Assembly: GCF_000016185.1 (NCBI RefSeq)
Contig: NC_011420.2
Span: 2,562,501 to 2,626,500, forward strand
Source: Rhodospirillum centenum SW
Lineage (GTDB): Bacteria > Pseudomonadota > Alphaproteobacteria > Azospirillales > Azospirillaceae
DNA: 64,000 nt
Reading direction: 5' to 3'
Shown here: positions 49,775 to 58,691 of the stretch, in pieces
Position numbering within the stretch: position 1 is the stretch's first letter
Layout of the letters: every line of letters starts with the position of its first letter
Made by a program: the position numbers and the translations under genes
Notes under the pieces: model-generated
The model's database searches: none
Seen by the model: only the letters and a program-made list of their open reading frames with translations
What the model was told of the DNA's origin: nothing

Positions 49775-51088
49775 ATGCCCACACTGGCCTTCTCCCCCTA
49801 TCTGCCGCACGACGCGGCGCCCGCACCGGGTGGGCGCGTGCACGCCCGTACCCTGATCATGATCCGCTGGGTCGCCGTGGCGGGTCAGCTCGTCACGCTG
49901 ATGACGCTCGGCTACCTGCTCGGGTTCGAGCTGCCGATGGCGCACACCCTGGCCGCGGTGGCGGCCTCGGTCCTGCTGAACATCTATGCCGCGCAGCGGC
50001 TGGCGCATCAGCCCTTCCTGCACAACCGGGACGCCTGGCTCTATCTCGCCTACGACATGCTGCAGCTCACGCTGCTGCTGTTCCTGACGGGCGGGCTGGA
50101 GAACCCCTTCGCCGTGCTGATGCTGGCGCCGCTGCTGGTGGCGGCCAGCACGCTGAGCCTGCCGGCGGTGGTCGGGCTGACCGGGCTGACGATCGCCTGC
50201 TTCACCGGGCTGTCGCTGCACGCCCTGCCGCTGCCCTGGCCGGGGGACGAGGGGGTGACGCTGCCGCCGCTCTACCGGCTGGGCATCTGGTCGGCGCTGG
50301 TGCTGTCCGCCGCCTTCATCGGCACCTACCTGTTCCAGGTGGCGGAGCGGCTGCGCAGCCTGTCCGACGCGCTGACGGCCAGCGAGGCCGCGCTGGCGCG
50401 GGCCCAGCGCATCTCCGCCGTGGGCGCGCTGGCCGCCGCCGCCGCGCACGAGCTGGGCAGCCCGCTGGGCACCATCGCCGTCGTGGCCAAGGAGCTGGCG
50501 CGCGACATCCCCGCCGACAGCCCGCAGGCCGAGGACCTGCAACTGCTGCAGAGCCAGGTCGCCCGCTGCCGGGACATCCTGGCGGAACTGGCGCGCCACC
50601 CCGACGAGGCCGCCGGCGACACCTTCGCGCCGCTGCCCCTGACCGCGCTGGTGGAGACCATCGCCGCCCCCTACCGCAAGCCGGGCATCGCCCTGGTGAT
50701 CGAGACGGAGAACGAACCGGAAGAGGGGGCACCCGGCGTCCGCGACATCCCCGAGGTCCTTCACGGTCTGGGCAACATCCTCCAGAACGCCATGCAGTTC
50801 GCCCGCACCACGGTGCGGGTGACGATCGACTGGACCCCGCCGGGCGTCCAGATCACGGTGGCGGACGACGGTCCCGGATTCCCGCCCGGCCTGCTGAGCC
50901 GGCTGGGCGAGCCCTATGTCTCCGGCCGCACCTCGGCCGCCCGCCAGACCGGCGGGAACATGGGGCTTGGCGTCTTCATCGCGCAAACTCTTCTGGAAAA
51001 GTCGGGCGCAGTCGTGTCATACGGGAATGGCAGACAAGGCGGGGCCAAGGTTGCCGCACGCTGGAAGAAGCCCAATTTTGTTTTATAA
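49775..51088 (+). CDS. regB: Redox-sensing histidine kinase RegB/PrrB/ActS
   Basis: The 437-residue kinase has about six membrane helices (30-190) with GGLENPF (106-112), the quinone-linked heptapeptide of RegB. The phospho-acceptor is in AAAAHELGSPLGTI, His 225, and the redox cysteine is in VARCRDIL, Cys 265, both at the positions numbered 225 and 265 in Rhodobacter RegB. The ATP domain ends with GNMGLGVFIAQTLL. It senses respiratory redox state and phosphorylates RegA, just downstream. No senC lies between them. Confidence 0.96.
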   Translation: MPTLAFSPYLPHDAAPAPGGRVHARTLIMIRWVAVAGQLVTLMTLGYLLGFELPMAHTLAAVAASVLLNIYAAQRLAHQPFLHNRDAWLYLAYDMLQLTLLLFLTGGLENPFAVLMLAPLLVAASTLSLPAVVGLTGLTIACFTGLSLHALPLPWPGDEGVTLPPLYRLGIWSALVLSAAFIGTYLFQVAERLRSLSDALTASEAALARAQRISAVGALAAAAAHELGSPLGTIAVVAKELARDIPADSPQAEDLQLLQSQVARCRDILAELARHPDEAAGDTFAPLPLTALVETIAAPYRKPGIALVIETENEPEEGAPGVRDIPEVLHGLGNILQNAMQFARTTVRVTIDWTPPGVQITVADDGPGFPPGLLSRLGEPYVSGRTSAARQTGGNMGLGVFIAQTLLEKSGAVVSYGNGRQGGAKVAARWKKPNFVL

Positions 51089-51157
51089 CAAACAAGGCTG
51101 CATGCATCCGTCCGAGGATGTCTGCTGAGGAATGGTCAATCCGGAGCGAAGGGTTTG

Positions 51158-51742
51158 ATGAGCACCGACGTGCCGACACAGCCACAGGAACAGGAGAAGC
51201 TGACCTTTACCGGGGACGCTTCCCGTAGCCTTCTGATCGTCGATGACGATGCTCCCTTCCGCACCCGTCTGGCCCGCGCGATGGAGCGCCGTGGCTTCGA
51301 CGTGGTCGCGGTGGACAGCGTCGCCATGGGCGTCGAGATGGCGCACGAGGCGGCCCCGCGCTTCGCGGTCGTCGATCTGCGCCTGGGGGACGGGTCCGGC
51401 CTGGAGGTTGTCAAGGCCCTGCGCGATGCCCGCCCCGAGGCGCGCATCGTCATGCTGACCGGCTATGGCAACATCGCCACCGCCGTGGCGGCGGTGAAGG
51501 CCGGGGCGGTGGACTACCTGCCCAAGCCGGCCGACGCCGACGCGGTGGAGGCAGCCCTGCTGGCGGAAGGTCCGCTGCCGCCGCCGCCGGAGAACCCGAT
51601 GTCGGCCGACCGGGTGCGCTGGGAACACATCCAGCGGGTCTTCGAACAGTGCGAGCGCAACGTGTCGGAGACCGCGCGCCGGTTGAAGATGCACCGCCGC
51701 ACGCTGCAGCGCATCCTGAACAAGCACGCGCCGCGCGGCTGA
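51158..51742 (+). CDS. regA: Response regulator RegA/PrrA/ActR
   Basis: The 194-residue protein has a receiver domain (LLIVDDDAPFRTRL with acidic pocket 29-31; phospho-acceptor Asp 73 in VVDLRLGDGS; MLTGYGNIATAV; Lys in LPKPAD) and a Fis-type helix-turn-helix (SETARRLKMHRRTLQRIL). The C-terminal HTH is the nearly invariant RegA sequence. ATG 51158 is chosen; a TTG directly before it is possible. RegA controls respiration, carbon and nitrogen fixation and, in purple bacteria, photosynthesis genes. It lies 69 bases after regB. Confidence 0.96.
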   Translation: MSTDVPTQPQEQEKLTFTGDASRSLLIVDDDAPFRTRLARAMERRGFDVVAVDSVAMGVEMAHEAAPRFAVVDLRLGDGSGLEVVKALRDARPEARIVMLTGYGNIATAVAAVKAGAVDYLPKPADADAVEAALLAEGPLPPPPENPMSADRVRWEHIQRVFEQCERNVSETARRLKMHRRTLQRILNKHAPRG

Positions 51743-52381
51743 TCCGCGGTACGTCGGACCAGGGGCGGGCGTCCACCGGACACCCGCCCCTTTTTCGTGG
51801 GCGCATCCGCGCGCAAGGGCCGCCCGTCCGTCCGCGGCAGCGGTCCACTCCCGGGGCGGAACAGACGGCCCCCGGAGGAACAGAAGGCCGTCCGGGCGGT
51901 CGCCGGCACAGCCCTTCCCCGCCCGCCACGGCACATTTCAGCTCACGCTGGCAGAAACAATCAGCCGGACACGCGATGGTTCCTGAAACGGAGAGTCATC
52001 CTGCCGGCGCGCCTACCTCTTTATCGGTGGGAAAATTCCGTCCTTTACTTGCCCCATTCATGTCACGGCCAAGCCTCACCCGGACGGATGATGGCACGGG
52101 AACCCCTTCCCCGGCCGGAGAGATACAAAACGCCTTACACTTCCCCTTTTTTGCGGGTCTATTATTTGAGGCCTCAGGGTATTTGCGTGATATCGAGGCA
52201 ACAAACGCGATGATTTTCTGTATCACCCTCCCCCAGAAGCATAGCCGATTCATGCGCCTGTGAACAAAGGGTCGCGTGCCCGTGTTTGGAGCCGGTACTG
52301 CGGTGCGGCATCGGACGGGGTCCGGGCGGCGACCGCGCCGGCCGGCCGCCGCTGGCCGCGAAACCTGAACGCAGGCCCACG
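51743..52381. other. Long A/T-richer gap between regA and the sugar-phosphate transferase gene
   Basis: This gap of 639 bases begins with the regA terminator (51761-51795). From about 51950 to 52250 it is much richer in A/T than the rest of the window. A weak promoter-like pair, TTGAGG (52166-52171) and TGATAT (52188-52193) with 16 bases between, is the best candidate for the EPS transcript, with a leader near 180 bases. No gene is supported. Confidence 0.6.
51761..51795 (+). terminator. Intrinsic terminator after regA
   Basis: GGGGCGGGCGTCC and GGACACCCGCCCC pair around a short loop and are followed by TTTTT. It begins 19 bases after the regA stop. Confidence 0.9.
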
Positions 52382-53830
52382 ATGTCGATTCAAACCGGGT
52401 TCTCGACCGCCGGTCCGGTGTCGGCCGGAGCCATGGTCCGCAACTCCACCCTGCTGGTGCTGGGGGACGCGCTGGCCGCCGTCGCGGCCTTTGCCGTGTC
52501 CGGCTTCCTGGGCTACTGGCTGTCCGACCTGCTGGAGCCGGGACCACCGGCGGCGGTGGACGGCGACCTGGTGGTGCGCCGGATCATCCACTATGCGGTC
52601 TTCGTCGCAGGGCTGATGCTGTGGCTGGCCGTGCAGGGCCACTACAACCGCCGCATCCCGTTCTGGACCGAGCTGAAGCAGATCCTGCTGGCGGTCGCCC
52701 TGGCCGGCATCCTGGACGGTTTCAGCCAGTATGCCTTCAAGCAACAGTTCTCCCGCGTCTGGCTGGGCACGAACTGGGCCATGGTGGCCCTGTTCCTGGT
52801 GATGGCGCGGCACGGGGTGAAGGCGCTGCTGACCGCCCTGGGCACCTGGCAGTGCCCCACCCTGCTGGTCGGCTCCGGCGCCACGGCGCGGGCGGCACAG
52901 GATGCGCTCGCCTCCGAACGGCACCTGGGCTACGTCGTCGTCGGCAGCGTGACGCTGGGCGGTGCGGCCGCGGACGACCGCAGCACGACGGCCGCGGTCT
53001 GGAACGCCTACCGCCGCTTCGGCGCCCGCTTCGTCGTCGTCGCCCCCGATGCCGCCGACATCCCCCGGACAGAGCCGGTGATCGCGGAGCTGACGCGGCG
53101 GCGGGTGAACTTCGCCGTGATCCCGTCGATCTTCGGCATGAGCGTGCTGGGCCTGCGCTCGGAAAGCTTTTTCAGCCACGATGTCGTGATGCTGACCGGC
53201 CAGAACAATCTGGCCGAACCGCTGATGCGGGTGATGAAGCGCCTGTTCGACGTGACGGTGGCCTCTGCCCTGCTGGTGCTGCTCGCCCCCTTCATGCTGG
53301 GCGTGGCGGCGCTGATCAGGCGCGACGGCGGGCCGGCGCTGTTCGCGCACCGCCGCGTGGGCATGAACGACACCCGCTTCGGCTGCCTGAAGTTCCGCAC
53401 CATGATCGTCAACGCCGACGAGGTGCTGCGCCGGGTGCTGGAGACGGACCCCGAAGCGCGCGCCGAGTGGGAGCGTGACTTCAAGCTGCGCAACGACCCG
53501 CGGATCACCCCGGTGGGCCGCTTCCTGCGCCGCACCTCGCTGGACGAGCTGCCCCAGCTCATCAACGTGGTGCGCGGCGAGATGAGCCTGGTCGGCCCCC
53601 GCCCCATCGTCGAGAAGGAGATGGAGCGGTATGGCGACGACATCCGTTACTACCTGGAAGCGCGCCCCGGCCTGACCGGCCTGTGGCAGGTGTCCGGCCG
53701 CAACGACAGCGGCTACGGCCGGCGCGTGAAGCTCGATGCCTGGTACGTCAAGAACTGGTCGCTCTGGCACGACATCACGATTCTTCTGAAGACGGTCCGG
53801 GTGGTGCTGACCAAGGAGGGAGCCTACTGA
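52382..53830 (+). CDS. Undecaprenyl-phosphate sugar phosphotransferase (WbaP/ExoY type)
   Basis: The 482-residue membrane enzyme starts EPS synthesis by moving a hexose-1-phosphate onto undecaprenyl phosphate. It has four N-terminal helices (20-145), a central CoA-binding-like domain (150-260) and a C-terminal catalytic domain (from 275) with KRLFDVTVASALLVLLAPF, CLKFRTMIVNA, SLDELPQLINVV, GEMSLVGPRPIV and ARPGLTGLWQVSGRND. The layout is that of WbaP/CpsE. The next gene is galE, so galactose or glucose phosphate is the likely sugar. Start ATG 52382 was chosen at the beginning of similarity. Confidence 0.92.
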   Translation: MSIQTGFSTAGPVSAGAMVRNSTLLVLGDALAAVAAFAVSGFLGYWLSDLLEPGPPAAVDGDLVVRRIIHYAVFVAGLMLWLAVQGHYNRRIPFWTELKQILLAVALAGILDGFSQYAFKQQFSRVWLGTNWAMVALFLVMARHGVKALLTALGTWQCPTLLVGSGATARAAQDALASERHLGYVVVGSVTLGGAAADDRSTTAAVWNAYRRFGARFVVVAPDAADIPRTEPVIAELTRRRVNFAVIPSIFGMSVLGLRSESFFSHDVVMLTGQNNLAEPLMRVMKRLFDVTVASALLVLLAPFMLGVAALIRRDGGPALFAHRRVGMNDTRFGCLKFRTMIVNADEVLRRVLETDPEARAEWERDFKLRNDPRITPVGRFLRRTSLDELPQLINVVRGEMSLVGPRPIVEKEMERYGDDIRYYLEARPGLTGLWQVSGRNDSGYGRRVKLDAWYVKNWSLWHDITILLKTVRVVLTKEGAY

Positions 53831-53831
53831 C

Positions 53832-54824
53832 ATGCGGACCGTCCTGGTGACAGGTGGCGCCGGCTATGTCGGCAGCCACACCTGCAAGCTGCTGGCCGCC
53901 TCGGGCTACCGCCCCGTCGTCTACGACAATCTCAGCCGCGGCCAGCGGGCGGCGGTGCGCTGGGGGCCGCTGGTCGTCGGCGACCTGACCGACCGCGCCC
54001 GGCTGGACGAGGCCTTCGCCGAATGGCGCCCCTCGGCCGTGATCCACTTCGCCGCCCTGACCTATGTCGGGGAGAGCGTGGAGAAGCCGGCGCTCTACCA
54101 CCACGTCAATGTCGGCGGCAGCCGGACGCTGGTGGAAGCCGCCACCGACGCCGGCGTGGACCGGCTGGTCTTCTCCAGCACGGCCGCGGTCTACGGCACG
54201 CCGCAGCGGACCCCGATCGCGGAGGACCACCCGCTCCGCCCGATCAACCCCTATGGCGAGACGAAGCTGCGGGTGGAGGAGATGCTGGCCGCGGCCGAAG
54301 CGGCGTCCGGCCTGCGCAGCGTGGCGCTGCGCTACTTCAACGCCGCCGGCGCCGATCCCGAGGGCGAGACCGGGGAGGACCACGAGCCGGAGACCCACGC
54401 CATCCCGCTGGCGATCCAGGCGGTGCTGGGCGAGCGGCGGGAGTTCCGCGTCTTCGGCCGCGACTATCCCACCCCCGACGGCACGGCCGTGCGCGACTAT
54501 GTCCATGTCATGGATCTGGCGCAGGCGCACCTGCTGGCGCTGGAGCATCTGGAGCGCGGCGGGGCCGGCACACAGGTCAATCTCGGCACCGGCAGCGGCA
54601 CCTCGGTGGCCGAGCTGCTGGATGCCGTCGCCCGGGCGGCCGGCCGGCCGGTGCCGGCCGCGACCGCCCCGCGCCGGGCCGGCGACCCGCCGGTGCTGGT
54701 GGCCGACGGGCGGCGGGCTCACGATCTCCTGGGCTGGCGCCCCCGCTTCGGCAGCCTGGACGCCATCGTGGAGACGGCCTGGCAGTGGCACACCGGGGCG
54801 CTGCGCCGCCGCCGCGCTGCCTGA
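53832..54824 (+). CDS. galE: UDP-glucose 4-epimerase
   Basis: The 330-residue SDR enzyme interconverts UDP-glucose and UDP-galactose. It has the NAD site TGGAGYVGSHT (7-17), VIHFAALTYVGESV, the Ser in FSSTAAVYG, the catalytic YGETK (Tyr-x3-Lys) and the sugar-binding FNAAGADPEGETG and DYVHVMDLAQAHL. It starts 1 base after the upstream gene ends, in the same operon, and supplies UDP-galactose to EPS synthesis. Confidence 0.95.
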   Translation: MRTVLVTGGAGYVGSHTCKLLAASGYRPVVYDNLSRGQRAAVRWGPLVVGDLTDRARLDEAFAEWRPSAVIHFAALTYVGESVEKPALYHHVNVGGSRTLVEAATDAGVDRLVFSSTAAVYGTPQRTPIAEDHPLRPINPYGETKLRVEEMLAAAEAASGLRSVALRYFNAAGADPEGETGEDHEPETHAIPLAIQAVLGERREFRVFGRDYPTPDGTAVRDYVHVMDLAQAHLLALEHLERGGAGTQVNLGTGSGTSVAELLDAVARAAGRPVPAATAPRRAGDPPVLVADGRRAHDLLGWRPRFGSLDAIVETAWQWHTGALRRRRAA

Positions 54825-54837
54825 GCGGGCCGTCACC

Positions 54838-55854
54838 ATGCCAAGACTCCGCGTACTGCAGCCTGGGGTGGCGGACGACTGCGCGCCGCTGATCCAGAAG
54901 GCCCTGGACGAGGTCGCCGCCGCGGGCGGGGGCGAAGTGGTTCTGCCGCCGGGCGACTGGCCCTACCGCGGCGCGCTCACGGTGGGCGGCGGCACGGTCC
55001 TGCGCGGCAGTGCCGGGACCCGGCTGCTGGCGCTGGACCCGCGGCGGAGCGCGGTGTGCCTGCGCGGCCGCTTTCCCGCCGTGCGCGACCTGCTGCTGGA
55101 CGGCCGCGCGACGCGGCGTTCCTCCGCCGGGGACGCGGCAGGTTTCCGGCTGCTGCGGGCCGAGGAGGCGGAACTGGACCGGGTGCGCGTCACCCGCACC
55201 GCCGCCGCCGGGATCTTCGTGCAGGAGACGGTGGGATTCCGCATCACCCACAGCACCGTCCACGGCTGCCTGGCCGACGGATTCCACGTCACCGCGGCCA
55301 GCCGCTACGGCCAGATCCTGGGCTGCCGCTCCTACGACAACGGCGACGACCTGTTCGCGCTGGTCGGCTATGCCAGCAACGGCGCCCCGGTCGAGCACAT
55401 GGTGATCGCGGACAATATCGGCCGCAACGGGGCCGCCCGCGGCATCACCTGCCTGGGCGCCCGGCATGTCGCCATCACCGGCAACCTGATCCACGGCAGC
55501 GCCGCCGCCGGCATCTACCTGCATCAGGAGACCAGCTACGACACCTTCGCCCCGTCCTGGGTGGTGGTCAGCGGCAACGTGCTGCGCGATGTCGCCCGCA
55601 AGGCCAGCCACGCCGGGCTGTTCATCGGCGGCGGCCGGGGCGCGCAGCCGCTGAAGGCGGGCGGCACCCTGTCGAATGCCATCGAACAGGTGGTGCTGTC
55701 CGGCAACCTGCTGGACGGGTCCGGCCATGACGGGCTGTACGTGTCCAGCCGGGCGCGGCGCGTGACCGGCAGCGGCAACGTGGTGCGCAACGTCCGCCAG
55801 GGCGCGATCCGCATCGACTCCCGGGAAGCCAGCGTGGAAGCGGTGGCGGAGTAG
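54838..55854 (+). CDS. Right-handed parallel beta-helix protein
   Basis: The 338-residue protein has pectate-lyase-like repeats: an N-terminal DDCAPLIQKALDEVAAAGGGEVVLPPGDW, then turns of about 22 residues with hydrophobic and Asn positions (FRITHSTVHGCLADGFHV, HVAITGNLIHGSAAAGIYL, VVLSGNLLDGSGHDGLYV). The N-terminal block is like that of pectate lyase and polysaccharide-modifying enzymes of EPS loci. No signal peptide is seen, so it may act inside the cell or be exported by another way. Third gene after galE, 13 bases apart. Lyase, epimerase or structural role is open. Confidence 0.72.
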   Translation: MPRLRVLQPGVADDCAPLIQKALDEVAAAGGGEVVLPPGDWPYRGALTVGGGTVLRGSAGTRLLALDPRRSAVCLRGRFPAVRDLLLDGRATRRSSAGDAAGFRLLRAEEAELDRVRVTRTAAAGIFVQETVGFRITHSTVHGCLADGFHVTAASRYGQILGCRSYDNGDDLFALVGYASNGAPVEHMVIADNIGRNGAARGITCLGARHVAITGNLIHGSAAAGIYLHQETSYDTFAPSWVVVSGNVLRDVARKASHAGLFIGGGRGAQPLKAGGTLSNAIEQVVLSGNLLDGSGHDGLYVSSRARRVTGSGNVVRNVRQGAIRIDSREASVEAVAE

Positions 55855-55955
55855 CCCCGTCCGGTCTCGGCGGCAAACCCGCCCCGGCAAAGCCTTTTGA
55901 GCCCGACAGGAAAAGACCGCGTCAGCGGCCCGGTTCCTGACTCATGTCAGGAAAG

Positions 55956-56046
55956 TGGCGGAGGGGATGAGATTCGAACTCACGATACGGTTTTGCCGTA
56001 TACCCGCTTTCCAGGCGAGCGCCTTCAACCACTCGGCCACCCCTCC
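55956..56046 (-). tRNA. tRNA-Ser (anticodon GGA)
   Basis: The minus strand gives a 91-base class II tRNA: acceptor GGAGGGG/CCCCTCC, anticodon stem CTCGC/GCGGG with loop CTGGAAA (anticodon GGA), long variable arm TACGG/CCGTA, T loop TTCGAAT and an encoded GCCA end. It reads UCC/UCU serine codons. Confidence 0.95.
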
Positions 56047-56062
56047 GCTGGATCGGGCGCGG

Positions 56063-56091
56063 ACCATACAAAGGACGGAGGCCGTCTTCAA
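56063..56091 (-). promoter_or_regulatory. Sigma-70-type promoter for tRNA-Ser
   Basis: On the minus strand TTGAAG (56086-56091) and TATGGT (56063-56068) are 17 bases apart; transcription would start about 10 bases before the tRNA. The -35 element overlaps the last codons of the upstream DUF4269 gene. Confidence 0.6.
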
Positions 56092-56663
56092 GCACCTTTT
56101 TTCGCGGCAGCCAGGGCCTCGATCTCGGCCTCCTCCGCCTCCGCCAGCCGGGCCAGTTCCGCATAGGGATCGCCGGCAATCCCGAAGAATCGGGCGAAGG
56201 CGGGTTCCGTCTTCATGCCGCCCGTCTTCAGGCGGCGGATGGGGTCCTTCGCCGCAGGGCAGGCGTGCAGCAGGCGCGCCTCCGCCAGCAGATGCCGCCA
56301 GCCCGCCTGCGCCTCCACCGGCCCGGGCTGGGCGAACACCTCCACCGGCACGCCCTCGCAGGTGAAGTTGGCGATCACGGCGGGCACGCCGCCGATCGTG
56401 TCGGTCTTCCGCCGGTAGCCCGGTTCCTGCCAGAACAGGTCGTCCAGGCGGGAGCGGGCGGCGGCCACGTCCGACACCTCCACCAGCAGATCCAGGTCCG
56501 AGCCGCGCACCGCCACGTCCAGCGGAAAGGTCCCCGCCAGCCGCAACGGCCACGGGGACAGCCGGTCCATCAGCGCATGGCGCGTCAGCACCTCCCAGAC
56601 GCGGACCTGATCGGGGCTGCCCTGGGCCATCCAGGCGGGATTGCGGAGACGGTCTTGGATCAC
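56088..56663 (-). CDS. DUF4269 nucleotidyltransferase-fold protein
   Basis: The 191-residue protein has the nucleotidyltransferase-like GTFPLDVAVRGSDLDLLVEV (G-S-D-x-D pattern) near residue 44, FTCEGVPVEVFAQP and HACPAAKDPIRRLKTGGMKTEP. The DUF4269 family shares the fold of antibiotic adenylyltransferases and MNT toxins; substrate unknown. It is followed at once by tRNA-Ser and lies 71 bases after the YggS gene. Confidence 0.85.
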   Translation of the reverse strand: MIQDRLRNPAWMAQGSPDQVRVWEVLTRHALMDRLSPWPLRLAGTFPLDVAVRGSDLDLLVEVSDVAAARSRLDDLFWQEPGYRRKTDTIGGVPAVIANFTCEGVPVEVFAQPGPVEAQAGWRHLLAEARLLHACPAAKDPIRRLKTGGMKTEPAFARFFGIAGDPYAELARLAEAEEAEIEALAAAKKGA

Positions 56664-56734
56664 CGGACGTACTCACCTGTCGGGAAAGGACGGGCCGGCG
56701 GGGGCCGGCCCCGGGACGGGACGGGGCGGACGGG

Positions 56735-57460
56735 TCAGGCGGCGGCGGTGGGCGTCGCGCGCTCCCCGAAGATGGCGGTGCCGACGCGCACCACGGTGGC
56801 GCCCAGCCGCACCGCCACGTCGAAATCGTGGCTCATGCCCATGGAGAGGCCGGGCACGAAGTGCCGGCGGGCAAGGTCGGCCAGCAGCGCGAAATGCGGC
56901 GACGGCTCGTCCTCCGCCGGGGGAATGGCCATCAGGCCGGCGACCTGCACCCCGTACTCGGCCTTGCAGGCGGCCAGGAAGGCGCCGACCTCGGCCGGGG
57001 CGATGCCGGCCTTCTGCGGCTCCTCTCCCGTGTTGACCTCGACGTAGAACCGCGGCCAGCGGTTCTGCCGGCGGCACTCCGCCGCCAGGGCCTGGGCCAG
57101 CTTCGGCCGGTCCACCGTCTGGATCACGTCGAACAGGGCCACCGCCTCCTTGACCTTGTTGGTCTGCAACGGCCCGATCAGGTGCAGCTCCACGTCCGGG
57201 TACTCCGCCTTCAGCGCCGGCCACTTGGCCTTCGCCTCCTGCACCCGGTTCTCCCCGAAGACGCGCTGGCCGGCGGCAAGGGCCGCGCGCAGCTTCTCCA
57301 CCGGCTGCACCTTGGAGACGGCGACGAGCGTGACGCCGCGCGGATCGCGGCCGACGGCGTCGGCGGCTCCGGCGATGGCGGTCCGCACGGCGGCCAGATC
57401 GGCGGCAATGTCGCCGCTGGGCGTGACGGGAGGACGGGGCGGGGGGGCGACGCGGGTCAT
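56735..57460 (-). CDS. YggS-family PLP homeostasis protein
   Basis: The 241-residue TIM-barrel protein binds pyridoxal phosphate without known catalysis and steadies the vitamin B6 pool. The PLP lysine is in LVAVSKVQPVEKL near 45; also VFGENRVQEAKAKW, HLIGPLQTNKVKEAV, VEVNTGEEPQKAGI, GLMAIPP and LSMGMSHDFDVAV close to the end with VRVGTAIFG. The ATG at 57460 begins at the usual place; a longer frame upstream is GC noise. Divergent from the porin gene. Confidence 0.95.
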   Translation of the reverse strand: MTRVAPPPRPPVTPSGDIAADLAAVRTAIAGAADAVGRDPRGVTLVAVSKVQPVEKLRAALAAGQRVFGENRVQEAKAKWPALKAEYPDVELHLIGPLQTNKVKEAVALFDVIQTVDRPKLAQALAAECRRQNRWPRFYVEVNTGEEPQKAGIAPAEVGAFLAACKAEYGVQVAGLMAIPPAEDEPSPHFALLADLARRHFVPGLSMGMSHDFDVAVRLGATVVRVGTAIFGERATPTAAA

Positions 57461-57618
57461 GACGGTTCTGAACGGTTGCGCGGGACGGAAGGCACGGCTC
57501 CCCGGTCCGGTCTGGACAAGGCCGCCGGGGAAGCCGACTTTCCCTCGGCCGGGCGCCCGATGCAAACCGTTTGGTCGCGCCCCCGTCCTGCCGTCCCGCC
57601 AGTCCGGAGAGACCCGCC

Positions 57619-58674
57619 ATGTCCCGCCCCCTGTTTTCCGCGCCCGCGCTGGCCCTCTGCCTGCTGCTGCCGGCCGCCCCGGCCGCGGCGGAGATCATGG
57701 TCGACTGGAGCGCCGTCGGGCAGGCGGCCGGCACCTACACCGGCAAGGCGCCGGCCGGCGGCGACCGCTGGAACGGTTTCGCCGGCTACGCCCTGACCGG
57801 CCGGGCCGACGGCATGACCGCCTCGGGCATCGGCTACGGGCTGGTCGGCACGCTGGGGTCGGGCGACTACGAGAAGAGCCTGGACCGCCCCGGCAACCGC
57901 GAGAAGGCCACCCTGAACGAGGTCTATGTCTGGCTGGACACCGCCTACGGCCAGATCCGGGCGGGCGACGAGGACGGGGCGGCCAAGCGCGCCGTGGACC
58001 TGCTGCCGCTGCTCGCCGGCGGACAGGTGGACGGCTTCTGGACGCGGGCCGCCGCCGTGGCCCCGCCGGCCGATCACCTGGGGCGCGACAGCGACGACGC
58101 GGCCAAGGTTCTCTATGAGACGCCGCGCCTGTTCGGGCTGCGCCTGGGCGTCTCCTACGCGCCCGAGCGCAAGAGTCTGGTGGAGGACATCACCGGCCTG
58201 GACGCGGTGCCGACGGAGGACGACCTCTGGGAGGTCGGGCTGAACTGGCGCACCGATTCCGGCCCCTGGTCCTATGAACTGGCGGCCGGCTATGTGCGCG
58301 GCGCGGCCGGGGCCGCCGGTGCCGCCGACACGGAAAGCCGCAAGCTGGCCGCCCTGGTGCTCTATGGCGGCTTCGCGGCGGGCGCCGTCTGGTTCGACGA
58401 GGAGGTCGGCGACCGCACCCTGGGCCGGGTGGACCGGCAGGGCTGGACCGTGCAGGGCACCTACGAGAACGGACCCTACGGCCTCGCCCTCTGGGTCTCG
58501 GACATCGAGGCGGAGCGGCTGCTGGAGCACACGGCCTACGGCCTGGGCCTGTCCTGGCGGGCACGGCCGGAGCTGACGCTGGGCCTCGACCTCGTCCGCT
58601 ACGACGCCGACCGGCCCGGCGCGTCCGGCCGGTCCGGCACCGTGGCCCAGCTCTCCGGCGAGGTGCGGTTCTGA
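57619..58674 (+). CDS. Gram-negative porin-like outer membrane protein
   Basis: The 351-residue precursor has a signal peptide (LFSAPALALCLLLPAAPAAA, cleavage near 24), then many alternating strands (YALTGRADGMTASGIGYGLV, ELAAGYVRGAAG, YGLALWVSD) and ends in Phe (LSGEVRF), the mark of a beta-barrel recognised by BamA. It resembles the general porin superfamily (porin_4 type) of alphaproteobacteria, though loops are few. Solute unknown. A hairpin lies after the stop (58692-58710). Confidence 0.83.
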   Translation: MSRPLFSAPALALCLLLPAAPAAAEIMVDWSAVGQAAGTYTGKAPAGGDRWNGFAGYALTGRADGMTASGIGYGLVGTLGSGDYEKSLDRPGNREKATLNEVYVWLDTAYGQIRAGDEDGAAKRAVDLLPLLAGGQVDGFWTRAAAVAPPADHLGRDSDDAAKVLYETPRLFGLRLGVSYAPERKSLVEDITGLDAVPTEDDLWEVGLNWRTDSGPWSYELAAGYVRGAAGAAGAADTESRKLAALVLYGGFAAGAVWFDEEVGDRTLGRVDRQGWTVQGTYENGPYGLALWVSDIEAERLLEHTAYGLGLSWRARPELTLGLDLVRYDADRPGASGRSGTVAQLSGEVRF

Positions 58675-58691
58675 GCGGCGGCCTTGCCCGT

